NCBI RefSeq assembly: GCF_010731815.2
Contig: NZ_AP022593.1
Coordinates: 5,208,001 to 5,272,000, forward strand
Source of the DNA: Mycolicibacterium arabiense
GTDB taxonomy: Bacteria > Actinomycetota > Actinomycetes > Mycobacteriales > Mycobacteriaceae
Length of the DNA: 64,000 nucleotides
Reading direction: 5' to 3'
In this document: piece after piece, positions 9,721 through 17,715 of the stretch
How the letters are laid out: each line of letters begins with the position of its first letter
How positions within the stretch are numbered: position 1 is the stretch's first letter
Made by a program: the position numbers and the translations under genes
The notes under the pieces: model-generated
Told to the model about the DNA's origin: nothing
Seen by the model: only the letters and a program-made list of their open reading frames with translations
Databases searched by the model: none

Positions 9721-10079
9721 TTGACCCGTCCTTCCAGCTCGGCCTCGAGGTCACCGCGGATGGCCGAGGCCCGTGGATCGAGGTTGCGGTTGGCGAAGCG
9801 GACGTAGATGCCGGTGATGATGAACGTCGTGAGGAACTGACCGAGGCCGATCAGCAGTCCGACGTTGACGTTGCCGAACACCTGGGTGGCCATGAAGTCG
9901 TGGGCGAAGGCGCCCAGCAGCACGTACAGGCCGTACCAGATCAGGAAGAACGCGGTCATCGGGAACACGAAGCGGCGCAGTCTGCTTCGCAGTTCTTGGA
10001 ATTCGGGGCTGGCTTGCACTTCCAGATACCGCTCGCCGCTGATCGCGGCCGCGGGATCGGAAGGGATGGTCTCGGGCAC
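9717..10079 (-). CDS. DUF485-family inner-membrane protein (ActP partner)
   Basis: A 120-residue membrane protein with a cytoplasmic N-terminus (PEFQELRSRLRRFVFPMTAFF) and two helices around WYGLYVLLGAFAHDF and VGLLIGLGQFLTTFIITGIYVRFAN, the DUF485/YjcH signature. The start is set at GTG 10079 because a Shine-Dalgarno AGGAG lies 7 nt upstream; the frame extends 20 codons further but through what looks like promoter DNA. It is coupled to the following ActP-like gene by a 4-nt overlap. Its precise biochemical role is not known. Confidence 0.88.
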   Translation of the reverse strand: MPETIPSDPAAAISGERYLEVQASPEFQELRSRLRRFVFPMTAFFLIWYGLYVLLGAFAHDFMATQVFGNVNVGLLIGLGQFLTTFIITGIYVRFANRNLDPRASAIRGDLEAELEGRVK

Positions 10080-10122
10080 CGCATGACTCCTGACGACGTG
10101 TGTGATTCCGAACTGAGGACTG

Positions 10123-10145
10123 AGCCTATTGAGACTCACGTCACA
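10123..10145 (-). promoter_or_regulatory. -10 box and CRP-like half-palindrome upstream of DUF485-actP
   Basis: On the minus strand TAGGCT (10128-10123) is a good -10 box. Directly upstream, 10145-10130 reads TGTGA-N6-TCTCA, 9 of 10 matches to the TGTGA-N6-TCACA site of mycobacterial CRP. A second TGTGA half-site lies at 10101-10105 on the plus strand. With the centre about 21 bp before the inferred transcription start, binding would more likely block than activate. Confidence 0.4.
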
Positions 10146-10221
10146 TGTGGTGGCTTTCCCCCGGGTCGACGCCGAAACCGGGTGGACGTGCGCCGAGCGG
10201 TGCCTGCCCGGCGATGAGCGG

Positions 10222-11958
10222 TCAGCCGCGGGGGAGGCGCTCGACGCCCATGCCCAGGCGCTCGGGCAGATGCATGCGCGCGAAGATCCGGGCGACCTCG
10301 GGTGGGCGTGTCGACGCGGTGAGCCTGCTGACCACCACCATCGTGAGGAACGCCAGCGGCACGGTCACTGCGGCCGGATAGCCGACGATCGCTGCCGGCC
10401 AGCCGCCGAGTAGGTCCTCGTCGAGCCCACCGGTGACCGCGAGCGTCGTCGCCAGGCCCGAGGCGATGCCGCCGACCACCAGTCCGACGGCTGCGCCCGC
10501 GGCCGTCAGCCCGCGCCACCAGATCCCGAGGACCAGCAGCGGGCAGAGTGTCGACGCGGCGACGGCGAACGCCAGCCCGACGCTGCGCGACAGCTCGAGG
10601 GAAGACGCCAGCAGCGCAAGGGGAATGGGGATGACGCCGCCGACCAGGGCCGCGATGCGGAAGTCGCGGACCCGCCCGCGCAGGACGTCGGTCGACAGCG
10701 CGCCCGCGATGCTGACCAGCAGGCCCGACGACGTGGCGAGGAACGCGGCGATGGCCCCGGCGGCGACCAGTGCGGCCAGGACGGCGCCTGCCACCCCACC
10801 CACCGCGGCGCTGGGGAGCAGCAGCACCGCGGCGTCGGCCGTGCCGGTGATGAGTAGCTGCGGCACGAACTGGCGCGCGAACACCCCGAGCAGCGTGGGG
10901 AACAGATAGAACAGCGACAGCAGCGCGATGACGGCCAGTGCCGTGCGCCGGGCCGCCCTGCCGTCGGGGTTCGTATAGAACCGCACCAGCACGTGCGGCA
11001 GGCCCATGGTGCCCAGGAACGTCGCGACGATGATCGACAGCACCTGATACGTCGGGTGGCTGCCGCCGAGGCCCCCGCCCGAGGCCATCCAGTCGTCCCC
11101 GGCGCCGGGCGCCCCGGCGACCACCGGTGTCGCCGAACCGGCCGCCAGCGTCAACGTGGTGCCCGCTCGCAGGGTGTACTCGCCCGGCGCGGTGAACGGC
11201 GCGTCGGCGACCGGTGCGCCGTTCACCGTTCCGGTCACCGAGATGCCTTGCGGCGCAGCCACCTGGACCACGACGTCGGTCTCGACGGTGACGGTGGTCT
11301 GCTCGCCGATCAGCGGCGGCAGGGCCCCACCGAGATCGGTGCCGTCCCGCATGACCAGCGTCAGCAGCGCCAGCGCCGGGACGGCGATGGCGGTCAGCTT
11401 GAGCCAGTACTGGAAGGCCTGCACGAACGTGATCGAGCGCATACCGCCGCCGACGACGTTGACGATCACGATGGCGCCCACGGCCACCGGCCCCACCCAG
11501 ACCGGCAGTCCGAGCAGCGTCTTGAGCGCCAGGCCTGCGCCCTGGTACTGGGGGACCAGGTAGAACACGCACACCACGACGACGACGAGCATCGCGACCT
11601 TGCGCAGCCGCGGCGAGCCGAGGCGGAACTCCGCGAAGTCGGGCACCGTGTAGGCCCCCGAGCGCCGCAGCGGCGCGGCCACGAAGAGCAGCAGGCCCAG
11701 GTATCCCGCGGTGAACCCGACCGGGTACCACAGCGCGTCGGCGCCGTACTTCGCGATCAGGCCAGCGACCCCGAGAAACGATGCGGCGGAGAGGTACTCA
11801 CCCGACACCGCGGCGGCGTTCCACTGCGGGCCGATGCTGCGCGACGCGACGAGGAAGTCGGACGTCGTGCGGGACAGCCTGATTCCGTAGAAGCCGATGA
11901 CGATGGTGGCCAGCGCCGAGATCGAGAGCGCGGCGGCCGTCAGTGGCGCTGCAATCAT
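10222..11958 (-). CDS. Sodium/solute symporter, ActP-like, with an extracytoplasmic insert
   Basis: A 578-residue SSF symporter. The opening reads ISALATIVIGFYGIRLSRTTSDFLVASRSI and is followed by GEYLSAASFLGVAGLI and GTMGLPHVLVRFYTNPDGRAARR, the same signatures as the ActP-like protein at 8.1-9.7 kb. Unlike that protein it carries an insert of about 90 residues rich in Val, Thr and Ala after the segment TLVMRDGTDLGGALPPL (DVVVQVAAPQGISVTGTVNG and following), which looks like a small beta-rich extracytoplasmic domain. The ATG at 11958 lies 10 nt beyond the upstream gene's stop. It is the likely transport output of the adjoining two-component system. Confidence 0.9.
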   Translation of the reverse strand: MIAAPLTAAALSISALATIVIGFYGIRLSRTTSDFLVASRSIGPQWNAAAVSGEYLSAASFLGVAGLIAKYGADALWYPVGFTAGYLGLLLFVAAPLRRSGAYTVPDFAEFRLGSPRLRKVAMLVVVVVCVFYLVPQYQGAGLALKTLLGLPVWVGPVAVGAIVIVNVVGGGMRSITFVQAFQYWLKLTAIAVPALALLTLVMRDGTDLGGALPPLIGEQTTVTVETDVVVQVAAPQGISVTGTVNGAPVADAPFTAPGEYTLRAGTTLTLAAGSATPVVAGAPGAGDDWMASGGGLGGSHPTYQVLSIIVATFLGTMGLPHVLVRFYTNPDGRAARRTALAVIALLSLFYLFPTLLGVFARQFVPQLLITGTADAAVLLLPSAAVGGVAGAVLAALVAAGAIAAFLATSSGLLVSIAGALSTDVLRGRVRDFRIAALVGGVIPIPLALLASSLELSRSVGLAFAVAASTLCPLLVLGIWWRGLTAAGAAVGLVVGGIASGLATTLAVTGGLDEDLLGGWPAAIVGYPAAVTVPLAFLTMVVVSRLTASTRPPEVARIFARMHLPERLGMGVERLPRG

Positions 11959-11968
11959 CGTGGGCCGG

Positions 11969-12334
11969 TCACGGTTCGCCGTCGACGACGCGGACGAAGT
12001 CGCGCTCACCCTGTTCGGCCAGTCGCACGTACAGGCGGCCCACCCCGTAGAGGACCGGGTAGACCAGTACGGCGAGGACGAGCCAGTTGAGCCGGATGCC
12101 GCCGACCCGGACCTCGGAGAGTTCCGGGAACGCCCCGATCAGCAGCGGCACGGCGGCGACCGTGAACACGACGACGGTCGCCAGGCGCAGTGCCAGGCCG
12201 AGTTGGGCGCGTACCAGCCCGCGCACCAGCGCGTCGCCGACCTGGGTCTGCTCCTGCACCTCCACGCGTGTCCTGATCACCCGCGCGCCGCGCCGCTGCG
12301 ACAACACGACCCGCTCGCGGTGCGGTCTGGTCAC
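11969..12334 (-). CDS. Small two-helix membrane protein coupled to the LytTR regulator
   Basis: A 121-residue protein with a basic cytoplasmic N-terminus, two predicted helices (ATVVVFTVAAVPLLIGAF and LNWLVLAVLVYPVLYGVGRLYV) and an acidic tail. The layout resembles the DUF485 partner proteins of SSF symporters, though sequence identity to DUF485 is not obvious. The GTG start is chosen because it overlaps the regulator's stop as GTGA; a longer frame would lie inside the regulator gene. Position between regulator and symporter suggests that it assembles with the symporter. Confidence 0.78.
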   Translation of the reverse strand: MTRPHRERVVLSQRRGARVIRTRVEVQEQTQVGDALVRGLVRAQLGLALRLATVVVFTVAAVPLLIGAFPELSEVRVGGIRLNWLVLAVLVYPVLYGVGRLYVRLAEQGERDFVRVVDGEP

Positions 12335-13134
12335 GAGTCCTCGCCAGGCCGCAGGTTGCGCATCGGGTCGCGGACCAACCGGTCCCGCAGTTCCTTGGCC
12401 TGCCTGCGGCTCACCGGTAGCTCCACCGCAGGCGATGCACCGTTGGCGCGCAACCGGACCAGCACCGAACCCTCCGTGCTGCGCAGACCGGTGACCTGCC
12501 GCAGTGCCACCAGGTACGAGCGGTGGATGCGCTGGAAACCCCGCTCCCGCCAACGAGATTCAAGCGTGCTGAGCGGGATCCGGACCAGGTGTGCGCCTGA
12601 CGCCGAGTGCAGTCGCGCGTAGTCGCCCTCGGCCTCCACCCAGCCGATGCTGTCCCGCGGCACGAGGTGCGTGATGCCGCCCAGTTCGGCGGGGATGACG
12701 TCGGCGTCGGCCTCCGCCAGGTCGGCGGGCGGTTCGCCGTCGCCGGTGTCGCGCCGCGCCTCCGTCGCCGCGGTCTGCACGCGTCGCACCGCCTCGTCGA
12801 GGCGGCTCTGCCGGATCGGCTTGAGCAGGTAGTCGACCGCGCCCACGTCGAACGCCTCGACCGCCTTGTCGTCGTGCGCGGTGACGAACACGACCGCGGG
12901 CCGGTCGGAGAAGTTGGCCAGCACGCCTGCCAGTTCCAAGCCGCTGAGGCCGGGCATGTTGATGTCGAGGAACACCGCGTCGAACGGTCGGGCGTTGAGT
13001 TCGCGCAGTGCCGAGGTGGCGTCGGCGGCCGTGACCACCTCGTCGATGCACGGGTGTTCGCCGAGCAGGTAGGCCAGTTCGTCGAGGGCGGGTGCCTCGT
13101 CGTCGACGGCCAGCACGGCGAGATGGCTCTTCAC
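12331..13134 (-). CDS. LytTR-family response regulator
   Basis: A 267-residue regulator. The receiver domain (residues 5-120) has the acidic pair Asp11-Asp12, the phosphoacceptor Asp57 in VFLDINMPGLSG, VFVTAHDD and the Lys of YLLKPI. The C-terminal LytTR DNA-binding domain spans about 165-262 (IGWVEAEGDYARLHSASG, ESRWRERGFQRIHRSYLVALRQV). GTG at 13134 is the start because GGCGGAGG lies 8 nt upstream, inside the 3' end of the kinase gene. LytTR regulators bind direct repeats; related systems (BtsSR, YpdAB, LytST) respond to pyruvate or similar carboxylates and switch on a transporter. Confidence 0.93.
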   Translation of the reverse strand: MKSHLAVLAVDDEAPALDELAYLLGEHPCIDEVVTAADATSALRELNARPFDAVFLDINMPGLSGLELAGVLANFSDRPAVVFVTAHDDKAVEAFDVGAVDYLLKPIRQSRLDEAVRRVQTAATEARRDTGDGEPPADLAEADADVIPAELGGITHLVPRDSIGWVEAEGDYARLHSASGAHLVRIPLSTLESRWRERGFQRIHRSYLVALRQVTGLRSTEGSVLVRLRANGASPAVELPVSRRQAKELRDRLVRDPMRNLRPGEDS

Positions 13135-13135
13135 G

Positions 13136-14344
13136 TCATGCACCTCCGCCGGCTCGGACGCCCGAACGGAACTTCGGCACCCGCATGATGACCTTCGTGC
13201 CCGCCCCCATGGCCGTCTCGACCACCAGACCGTAGTCGTTTCCGAACGCCGCGCGCAGGCGATGGTCCACATTGGTCAGCCCGACGTGTGCCGAATGCCC
13301 AGCGGAGGCGTCAGCACCGTCGGCCAGGGCGTCGGCGGGCCCGGACCGCAGGGCCTCGGGGTCCATGCCCGCGCCGTCGTCCTCCACGGTCACGACGCAG
13401 TCGGTGCCCTCGTCGAGTGCGACGATCTCCACCGTCCCACCCCCGCGGCCGGCCAACCCGTGGCGAACGGCGTTCTCCACCAACGGTTGCAGGGCCAGGA
13501 ACGGCACCACGACGTTGAGCATCTCGGGGGCCACCCGAAGCCTGACCGTGAGCGCCTCGCCGAACCTGGCGCGTTCCAGGGTCAGGTATCGGTCGATGTT
13601 GCGCAGCTCGTCGGACAGCGTGGTGTACTGCCCGGCGGCGCGGAACGAGTAGCGGGTGAAGTCGGCGAATTCGAGGATCAGCTCGCGCGCGCGGGCGGGG
13701 TCGGTGCGCACGAACGACGCGATCGTGTTCAGCGCGTTGTAGATGAAGTGCGGGCTGATCTGGGCGCGCAGCGCGAGCACCTCGGCGCGGTCGAGGCGCG
13801 CCCGCGATGCATCGAGGTCGGCGAGTTCGAGTTGGCTCGCGGCGTAGCGGGCCACCTCGCCGATCGCGCCGAGCGTGCCGGGGCCGGGTTCCCGGGCGGT
13901 CACGACCACCAGGACGCCGAGCGTGTCGCCGCCATCGGTCACCAGCGGCTGGGCGATCATGGCGCCCGCCCGATGCGTCGCCATCGTCCTGCGCTGCCCG
14001 GACAGCGCGCCTGCCGCGGCGGTGTCGGCGGCGGCGAGCGCGTCGGGTGGCCAGGCGTCGGTGTCCGGCGGGTCGTGGGCGAGCCGCTGGCCCGCCTCGT
14101 CGGCGACGACGACGGCGTCGGCACCGGTGAGCCGCCGCAGGAAGGGTGCCGCACGCTGGGCCGAGTCGGCGTTCAGGCCGTCGCGCAGCGCGTGGGCGGC
14201 CAGCGACGCGGTGTGCAGGGCCTCGTGGGTCGCGCGTTCGGTCGGCGTGGCCACCACCCGTCGGGTCCGCACGACGACGACGGCCGCGACCACGGTGGCC
14301 AGGATCAGCGCTGCTGCGAGCGCCGACGCGATCTCGCCAGGCAT
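13136..14344 (-). CDS. LytS-type sensor histidine kinase with GAF-like domain
   Basis: About 402 residues: one N-terminal membrane helix (SALAAALILATVVAAVVVV), a GAF-like sensory domain at roughly 55-175, then a His_kinase domain with the phospho-His in ISPHFIYNALNTIASF (His199 counted from this start) and an HATPase domain (LQPLVENAVRHGLAG, VTVEDDGAGMDPEAL, VGLTNVDHRLRAAFG). This is the LytS/YehU class. ATG 14344 follows GAGGTGAC by 1 nt; a GTG four codons upstream is also possible. A -10 box TAAGGT lies at 14398-14393. Unlike BtsS or LytS it has only one visible membrane helix, so the signal is probably read in the cytoplasm. Confidence 0.92.
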   Translation of the reverse strand: MPGEIASALAAALILATVVAAVVVVRTRRVVATPTERATHEALHTASLAAHALRDGLNADSAQRAAPFLRRLTGADAVVVADEAGQRLAHDPPDTDAWPPDALAAADTAAAGALSGQRRTMATHRAGAMIAQPLVTDGGDTLGVLVVVTAREPGPGTLGAIGEVARYAASQLELADLDASRARLDRAEVLALRAQISPHFIYNALNTIASFVRTDPARARELILEFADFTRYSFRAAGQYTTLSDELRNIDRYLTLERARFGEALTVRLRVAPEMLNVVVPFLALQPLVENAVRHGLAGRGGGTVEIVALDEGTDCVVTVEDDGAGMDPEALRSGPADALADGADASAGHSAHVGLTNVDHRLRAAFGNDYGLVVETAMGAGTKVIMRVPKFRSGVRAGGGA

Positions 14345-14451
14345 GTCACCTCGCACGGTCGTGTCTGGGCTGGTCAGGGTGACCGGGGCTCACCTTAGAC
14401 TGGCGGCGTGGCCGACTCCCAGCGTGCGGCTGGTGCGATGCGCGTTGATCC

Positions 14452-14748
14452 CTACTGAACGGGGCAGGCGTACTTCCTGGCCACGTCCATCACGCGCTCC
14501 TGCGCTCCCGGGCCGATGACCCCTTGAGCGGCCATCTCCAAGCCGATGTATCCCGGTATGCCGCCGACACACGCCTGGTGAGCAACGCGCCACGCTGTGT
14601 CTGGATTCAGGTGGTAGCCATTGCGTTCCAGGCCTTGCATGTACTCGTTGAATGCCGGCGTGCCCTGGTCTGGCACCGCGTGGGCCGCGCTGGCCAGGGC
14701 AATCGCGGTCCCGACCGCTGCGACGAGGGGTGCGATCACCCGTCTCAT
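14452..14748 (-). CDS. DUF732 secreted protein
   Basis: A 98-residue exported protein. It starts with a signal peptide (IAPLVAAVGTAIALASAAHA, cleavage likely after AHA) and continues with the DUF732 core: FNEYMQGLERNGYHL, the helix-flanking Cys in AHQACVGGIPGY and a terminal ARKYACPV, so the two mature-chain cysteines can form one disulfide. DUF732 proteins are small, helical, secreted and largely restricted to mycobacteria; function unknown. It is divergent from the HhH-GPD gene. Confidence 0.87.
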   Translation of the reverse strand: MRRVIAPLVAAVGTAIALASAAHAVPDQGTPAFNEYMQGLERNGYHLNPDTAWRVAHQACVGGIPGYIGLEMAAQGVIGPGAQERVMDVARKYACPVQ

Positions 14749-14851
14749 GTCCGCCTCCTCGGGGCGTATCCACCAGTTGTCGGCTCAACGATTGCACATC
14801 CCAGCGAAGAAGAGACCGGAACGGACCCGATCGGTTTCGTCGGGCTCGTCC

Positions 14852-14857
14852 TAAACT
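14852..14857 (+). promoter_or_regulatory. -10 hexamer TAAACT of the HhH-GPD gene
   Basis: TAAACT is followed by 6 nt and ATG at 14864, which argues for this ATG over the GTG at 14858 that falls within the spacer. Confidence 0.6.
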
Positions 14858-14863
14858 GTGCGG

Positions 14864-15442
14864 ATGCCCAAGCTGCAGCTCGTGCAAGATCCGGCCGCCG
14901 ATGCGCTGCTGGAGTCGAACCCGTTCGCGTTGCTGGTCGGCATGCTGCTCGATCAGCAGATCCCGATGGAAGTGGCGTTCGCCGGCCCGCGCAAGATCGC
15001 CGACCGCATGGGTGACCTGGACGCCAGGGAGATCGCCGACTACGACCCGGAGAAGTTCATCGCCCTGGTCTCCGAACGACCTGCCGTGCACCGCTTTCCG
15101 GGGTCGATGGGCAAGCGGGTGCAGGACCTCGCCCGGGTCATCGTCGACGACTATGACGGCAATGCCGCCGCGCTGTGGACCGCCGGTGACCCCGACGGCC
15201 CCGAGGTGCTGCGCAGGCTCAAGGCGCTGCCAGGCTTCGGCGACCAGAAGGCCCGCATCTTCCTTGCCCTGCTCGGCAAGCAGTACGGCGTGACGCCCGC
15301 GGGCTGGCGCGAGGCCGCGGGTGACTACGGCAAGCAGGGCACGCACATGTCGGTGGCCGACGTCGTCGATGCGGGGTCGCTGGACAAGGTGCGGGCGTTC
15401 AAGAAGGCAACCAAGGCCGCAGCGAAGGCCGCCAAGGCCTGA
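14864..15442 (+). CDS. HhH-GPD base-excision DNA repair protein
   Basis: A 192-residue protein of the actinobacterial HhH-GPD family (TIGR03252 type). The segment LLVGMLLDQQIPMEVAF is the N-terminal helical core, and the helix-hairpin-helix reads LKALPGFGDQKARIFLALL, with Asp downstream. The C-terminus is a Lys/Ala tail (KVRAFKKATKAAAKAAKA) resembling the basic tails that help mycobacterial proteins contact DNA. It is the apparent orthologue of Rv1156. Substrate lesion unknown. Start ATG chosen from the -10 spacing. Confidence 0.86.
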   Translation: MPKLQLVQDPAADALLESNPFALLVGMLLDQQIPMEVAFAGPRKIADRMGDLDAREIADYDPEKFIALVSERPAVHRFPGSMGKRVQDLARVIVDDYDGNAAALWTAGDPDGPEVLRRLKALPGFGDQKARIFLALLGKQYGVTPAGWREAAGDYGKQGTHMSVADVVDAGSLDKVRAFKKATKAAAKAAKA

Positions 15443-15546
15443 CCCGTACGCGCCGAGCCTGCTGGGAGATAGCGTATGCAGCTGATTTCGCGATCCGTCC
15501 GCAGTCTCGGCGGCGGGGGTAGGGCCGCTCGTGGGATCGTGAATGC

Positions 15547-15696
15547 ATGGCGAAGACACACTTGAACTGCCCGTGCGGCGAGGCGATCACCGGCTCGGAC
15601 GAGAACGATCTGGTGGAGAAGGCGCAAACGCACCTTGCAGAAGCACATCCCGGTCGCGAGTACGACCGGGAGATGATCCTGTTCATGGCCTACTAG
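15547..15696 (+). CDS. DUF1059 small protein
   Basis: A 49-residue protein. The N-terminal CPCG pair, a helix around ENDLVEKAQTHLAEAHPG and the Met-rich end (EMILFMAY) match DUF1059. It carries only two Cys plus two His (Cys8, Cys10, His29, His34), which could form a small zinc site. No homologue is recalled at this place in M. tuberculosis. An overlapping ATG at 15543 opens a different, low-quality frame. The 100 bp upstream hold no convincing promoter. Confidence 0.75.
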   Translation: MAKTHLNCPCGEAITGSDENDLVEKAQTHLAEAHPGREYDREMILFMAY

Positions 15697-15721
15697 TCGA
15701 GACCCAGAACCGAACCAAGAG

Positions 15722-15786
15722 CCGCGAGCGTGCGCGTCCCGCCGGTGAATCAGGCCGGCGTCAGGGGTGGGCGCGCACGCTCGCGG
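15722..15786. terminator. 15-bp perfect hairpin of family A (variant)
   Basis: Arms 15722-15736 and 15772-15786 (CCGCGAGCGTGCGCG and its complement) pair perfectly around a 35-nt loop. It lies between two convergent genes and can terminate both. The outer stem shares GCGAGCGTGCG with the hairpins at 32592 and 33976, but the loop differs. Confidence 0.7.
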
Positions 15787-15802
15787 ATTGGGACGGTGGC
15801 GT

Positions 15803-16891
15803 TCAGGGCACCACCGTCGAGCCAATGGTCGGCATGAACTGGCACTGCTTCTCGGTCGTCGTGACCTGACCGAAGATCGTGGACATGATGCTGCCGGAGC
15901 CGGTGTTGGCGATCGCCGTCAACGTGGTGGGGCCCTCGGGGTTGATGTCGGCCTGCGGCTTGAGCGTCGCCGACCCCGATTCGCCCGTGGTCAGGTTGAC
16001 CCAGGTGACGTTCAGCGGCAGCTTCTGCTCGGCCGCCGGGCCGGGTGTGCCGACCGCGGTGAAGACGTACGCGGTCTGACCCGCGGCCGGTCCCGGGGCG
16101 GGGATCTTCGCCGGGCCCGCGACCGAGATGGCCGTCGCGAGAACGTTTCCGCCGTCCTTGGTGCACCCGTTGCTGATCGACGGGTACATGAAGTCCTGCG
16201 TGACGGGGGCGTCGGGGCCGAAGGCCGGGTTGGCGCCCGGCGCGGGCGCCGGAGCGGGGGTGGCGGCCGGCGCGGGTGCCGGAGCGGGGGTGGCGGCGGG
16301 GGCGGGTGCCGGAGCAGCGGCCTCGGGTGCAGGTGCAGGTGCGGGCGCGGCCAGCGGTGCCGCCTCGGGTGCGGGCGGCGCCGGGACGGGCGGGGCGTCG
16401 GGCGCGGGAGCCGGTGCTGGCGCGGCTGCGGGTGCCGCTACCGCCGCGGCCTCCGGCGCAGGTGCGCCCTCGGGGACCGGGATCGGTCCGACGACGTGTT
16501 CCGGGTTGACGCCTGCGGGCAGGTGCACGTCGGCAGTCGGCGCCGCCTGCGCCGCCGGCGCGTGTGCCACCGGGGCTGCCGCGGGATCGGCCACGAACTG
16601 GTTGACCGCCGCCGCCACGTTCTTCGAGTCGGTCGGCGCCGCGGAATTGCCCGCGAACGCCGCCGCGGCGGCCATGAGCATCGATGCGGCGTTGGTCGGG
16701 TCGGCGGCCGCCTGCTGAATGGCGGGCCCCAGACTCTCCATCGCCGGCAGGCCCGGTGCCTGCAGGCCGTTGATCGGCGCGGGCACCGGCTGCACGGGTT
16801 CGGCGTGGGCGGGCGCAGCGATGGCTTGGCCTCCCAACGTCAGTGCGGCCGACGCGCCCAGCGCGACGAACAGCGTCCTCATCGATGTCAT
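15803..16891 (-). CDS. Secreted Ala/Pro-rich protein (Rv1157c-like)
   Basis: A 362-residue exported protein. The signal peptide ends at AIAAPAHA, followed by helical segments (PAIQQAAADPTNAASMLMAAAA), a long Ala/Pro/Glu-rich linker (about residues 120-225) made of imperfect PAPAPAPEA-type repeats, and a C-terminal globular domain of about 125 residues with two cysteines (NGCTKDG and KQCQF) that looks beta-rich. The linker resembles wall-spanning stalks. GGGAGAG precedes the ATG. Its place beside a second Ala/Pro-rich gene and pimE matches Rv1157c-Rv1158c-Rv1159. Function unknown; probably envelope-located. Confidence 0.82.
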   Translation of the reverse strand: MTSMRTLFVALGASAALTLGGQAIAAPAHAEPVQPVPAPINGLQAPGLPAMESLGPAIQQAAADPTNAASMLMAAAAAFAGNSAAPTDSKNVAAAVNQFVADPAAAPVAHAPAAQAAPTADVHLPAGVNPEHVVGPIPVPEGAPAPEAAAVAAPAAAPAPAPAPDAPPVPAPPAPEAAPLAAPAPAPAPEAAAPAPAPAATPAPAPAPAATPAPAPAPGANPAFGPDAPVTQDFMYPSISNGCTKDGGNVLATAISVAGPAKIPAPGPAAGQTAYVFTAVGTPGPAAEQKLPLNVTWVNLTTGESGSATLKPQADINPEGPTTLTAIANTGSGSIMSTIFGQVTTTEKQCQFMPTIGSTVVP

Positions 16892-16936
16892 GACTCTCCC
16901 GGGATAGATAGCGGTAAGCGGCTAGTCAGCGGTCGA

Positions 16937-17584
16937 TCAGGGCAACGCGGAAGTCGGGAAGACCAGTGGCGCAAGGCCTTCCAGGCTCTGGACCGGACCG
17001 GCGGCAGCCGGAGCGGCCGCAGCCGGAGCAGCAGCCGCGGCGGGAGCGGCCGCTGCGGGCGCAGTTGCGACCGGAGCCGGCGACTTCGGCAGGAGGTTCG
17101 CCAGGGGGGTGCCCGCCGGCATCAGCGACGCCAGGTCACCGGGGAACGCGACCTGCTGCGGCAGGGGCGTCGTACCGCCGGGCAGTTGCGGCAGGTTGAC
17201 CTCTGCCGACGGCAGCAGGCCCTGTGCGGGTGCAGCGGCGGCGGCCGCGGGTGCTGCGGCAGCGGTGGCGGGCAGGTTCAGCGGTCCCTGACCTGCGGGG
17301 AGGCTGACCGACGCCGTCGCGGCGGCGGGTGCTGCCGGGGCAGCTGCTGCCGCTGCGGGGGCGGCTCCACCGCCGGACAGTGCCGAGGCGAGGCCCTGCA
17401 GCATCATCGGCGCGTTGGCCGGGTTGAGGAAGTTCTGCAGTCCCGGGATCGCAGGCATGGCGGGCGCGGGAGCCGGGGCGGGTGCGGGCTCGGCGACGGC
17501 CGGCGCGCTGAAGGCCAGCGCGGCACCGATCGTGCTCGCTGCAGCAATCATGCTGGTAGCGAAGAGTTTTCTGGCGAAATGCAT
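16937..17584 (-). CDS. Secreted Ala/Pro-rich protein (Rv1158c-like)
   Basis: A 215-residue exported protein: signal peptide to about AFSAPAVAEPAP, a short helical segment (LQNFLNPANAPMMLQGLASALSGG) that also occurs in weaker form in the neighbouring Ala/Pro-rich protein, then low-complexity Ala/Pro runs enclosing hydrophobic motifs such as VSLPAGQGPLNLP and VNLPQLPGGTTPLP. There is no C-terminal globular domain and no cysteine. The pair of related genes suggests duplication with loss of the globular end here. Unknown function; probably an extracellular or wall-bound spacer protein. Confidence 0.8.
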   Translation of the reverse strand: MHFARKLFATSMIAAASTIGAALAFSAPAVAEPAPAPAPAPAMPAIPGLQNFLNPANAPMMLQGLASALSGGGAAPAAAAAAPAAPAAATASVSLPAGQGPLNLPATAAAAPAAAAAAPAQGLLPSAEVNLPQLPGGTTPLPQQVAFPGDLASLMPAGTPLANLLPKSPAPVATAPAAAAPAAAAAPAAAAPAAAGPVQSLEGLAPLVFPTSALP

Positions 17585-17627
17585 GAATCTTCCAATCCGT
17601 TGGCGGCAGGTCTGTCACCGAAGCTAC

Positions 17628-17654
17628 GGAGTTACTGGAGTTACTCAAGTGACA
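17628..17654. promoter_or_regulatory. Three 9-bp-phased GTTACT/GTGACA direct repeats
   Basis: GGAGTTACT occurs twice in tandem (17628-17636, 17637-17645), and GTGACA follows in the same 9-bp phase (17649-17654). The cluster lies between the divergent Rv1158c-like and pimE genes, 44 bp from the start of the first. Phased repeats of this kind are typical of OmpR-family regulators such as MtrA; the assignment is inference. Confidence 0.45.
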
Positions 17655-17715
17655 CGTGTGGCATTTATGCAACCGTTACGCATACGACGGCACATGGTGA
17701 CCGATCGCTAGAGTC

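Noticed and set aside
16240..16330. Tandem repeats that might be a CRISPR or minisatellite
   Set aside because: They encode the Pro/Ala linker of the secreted protein and have no constant repeat-spacer structure.
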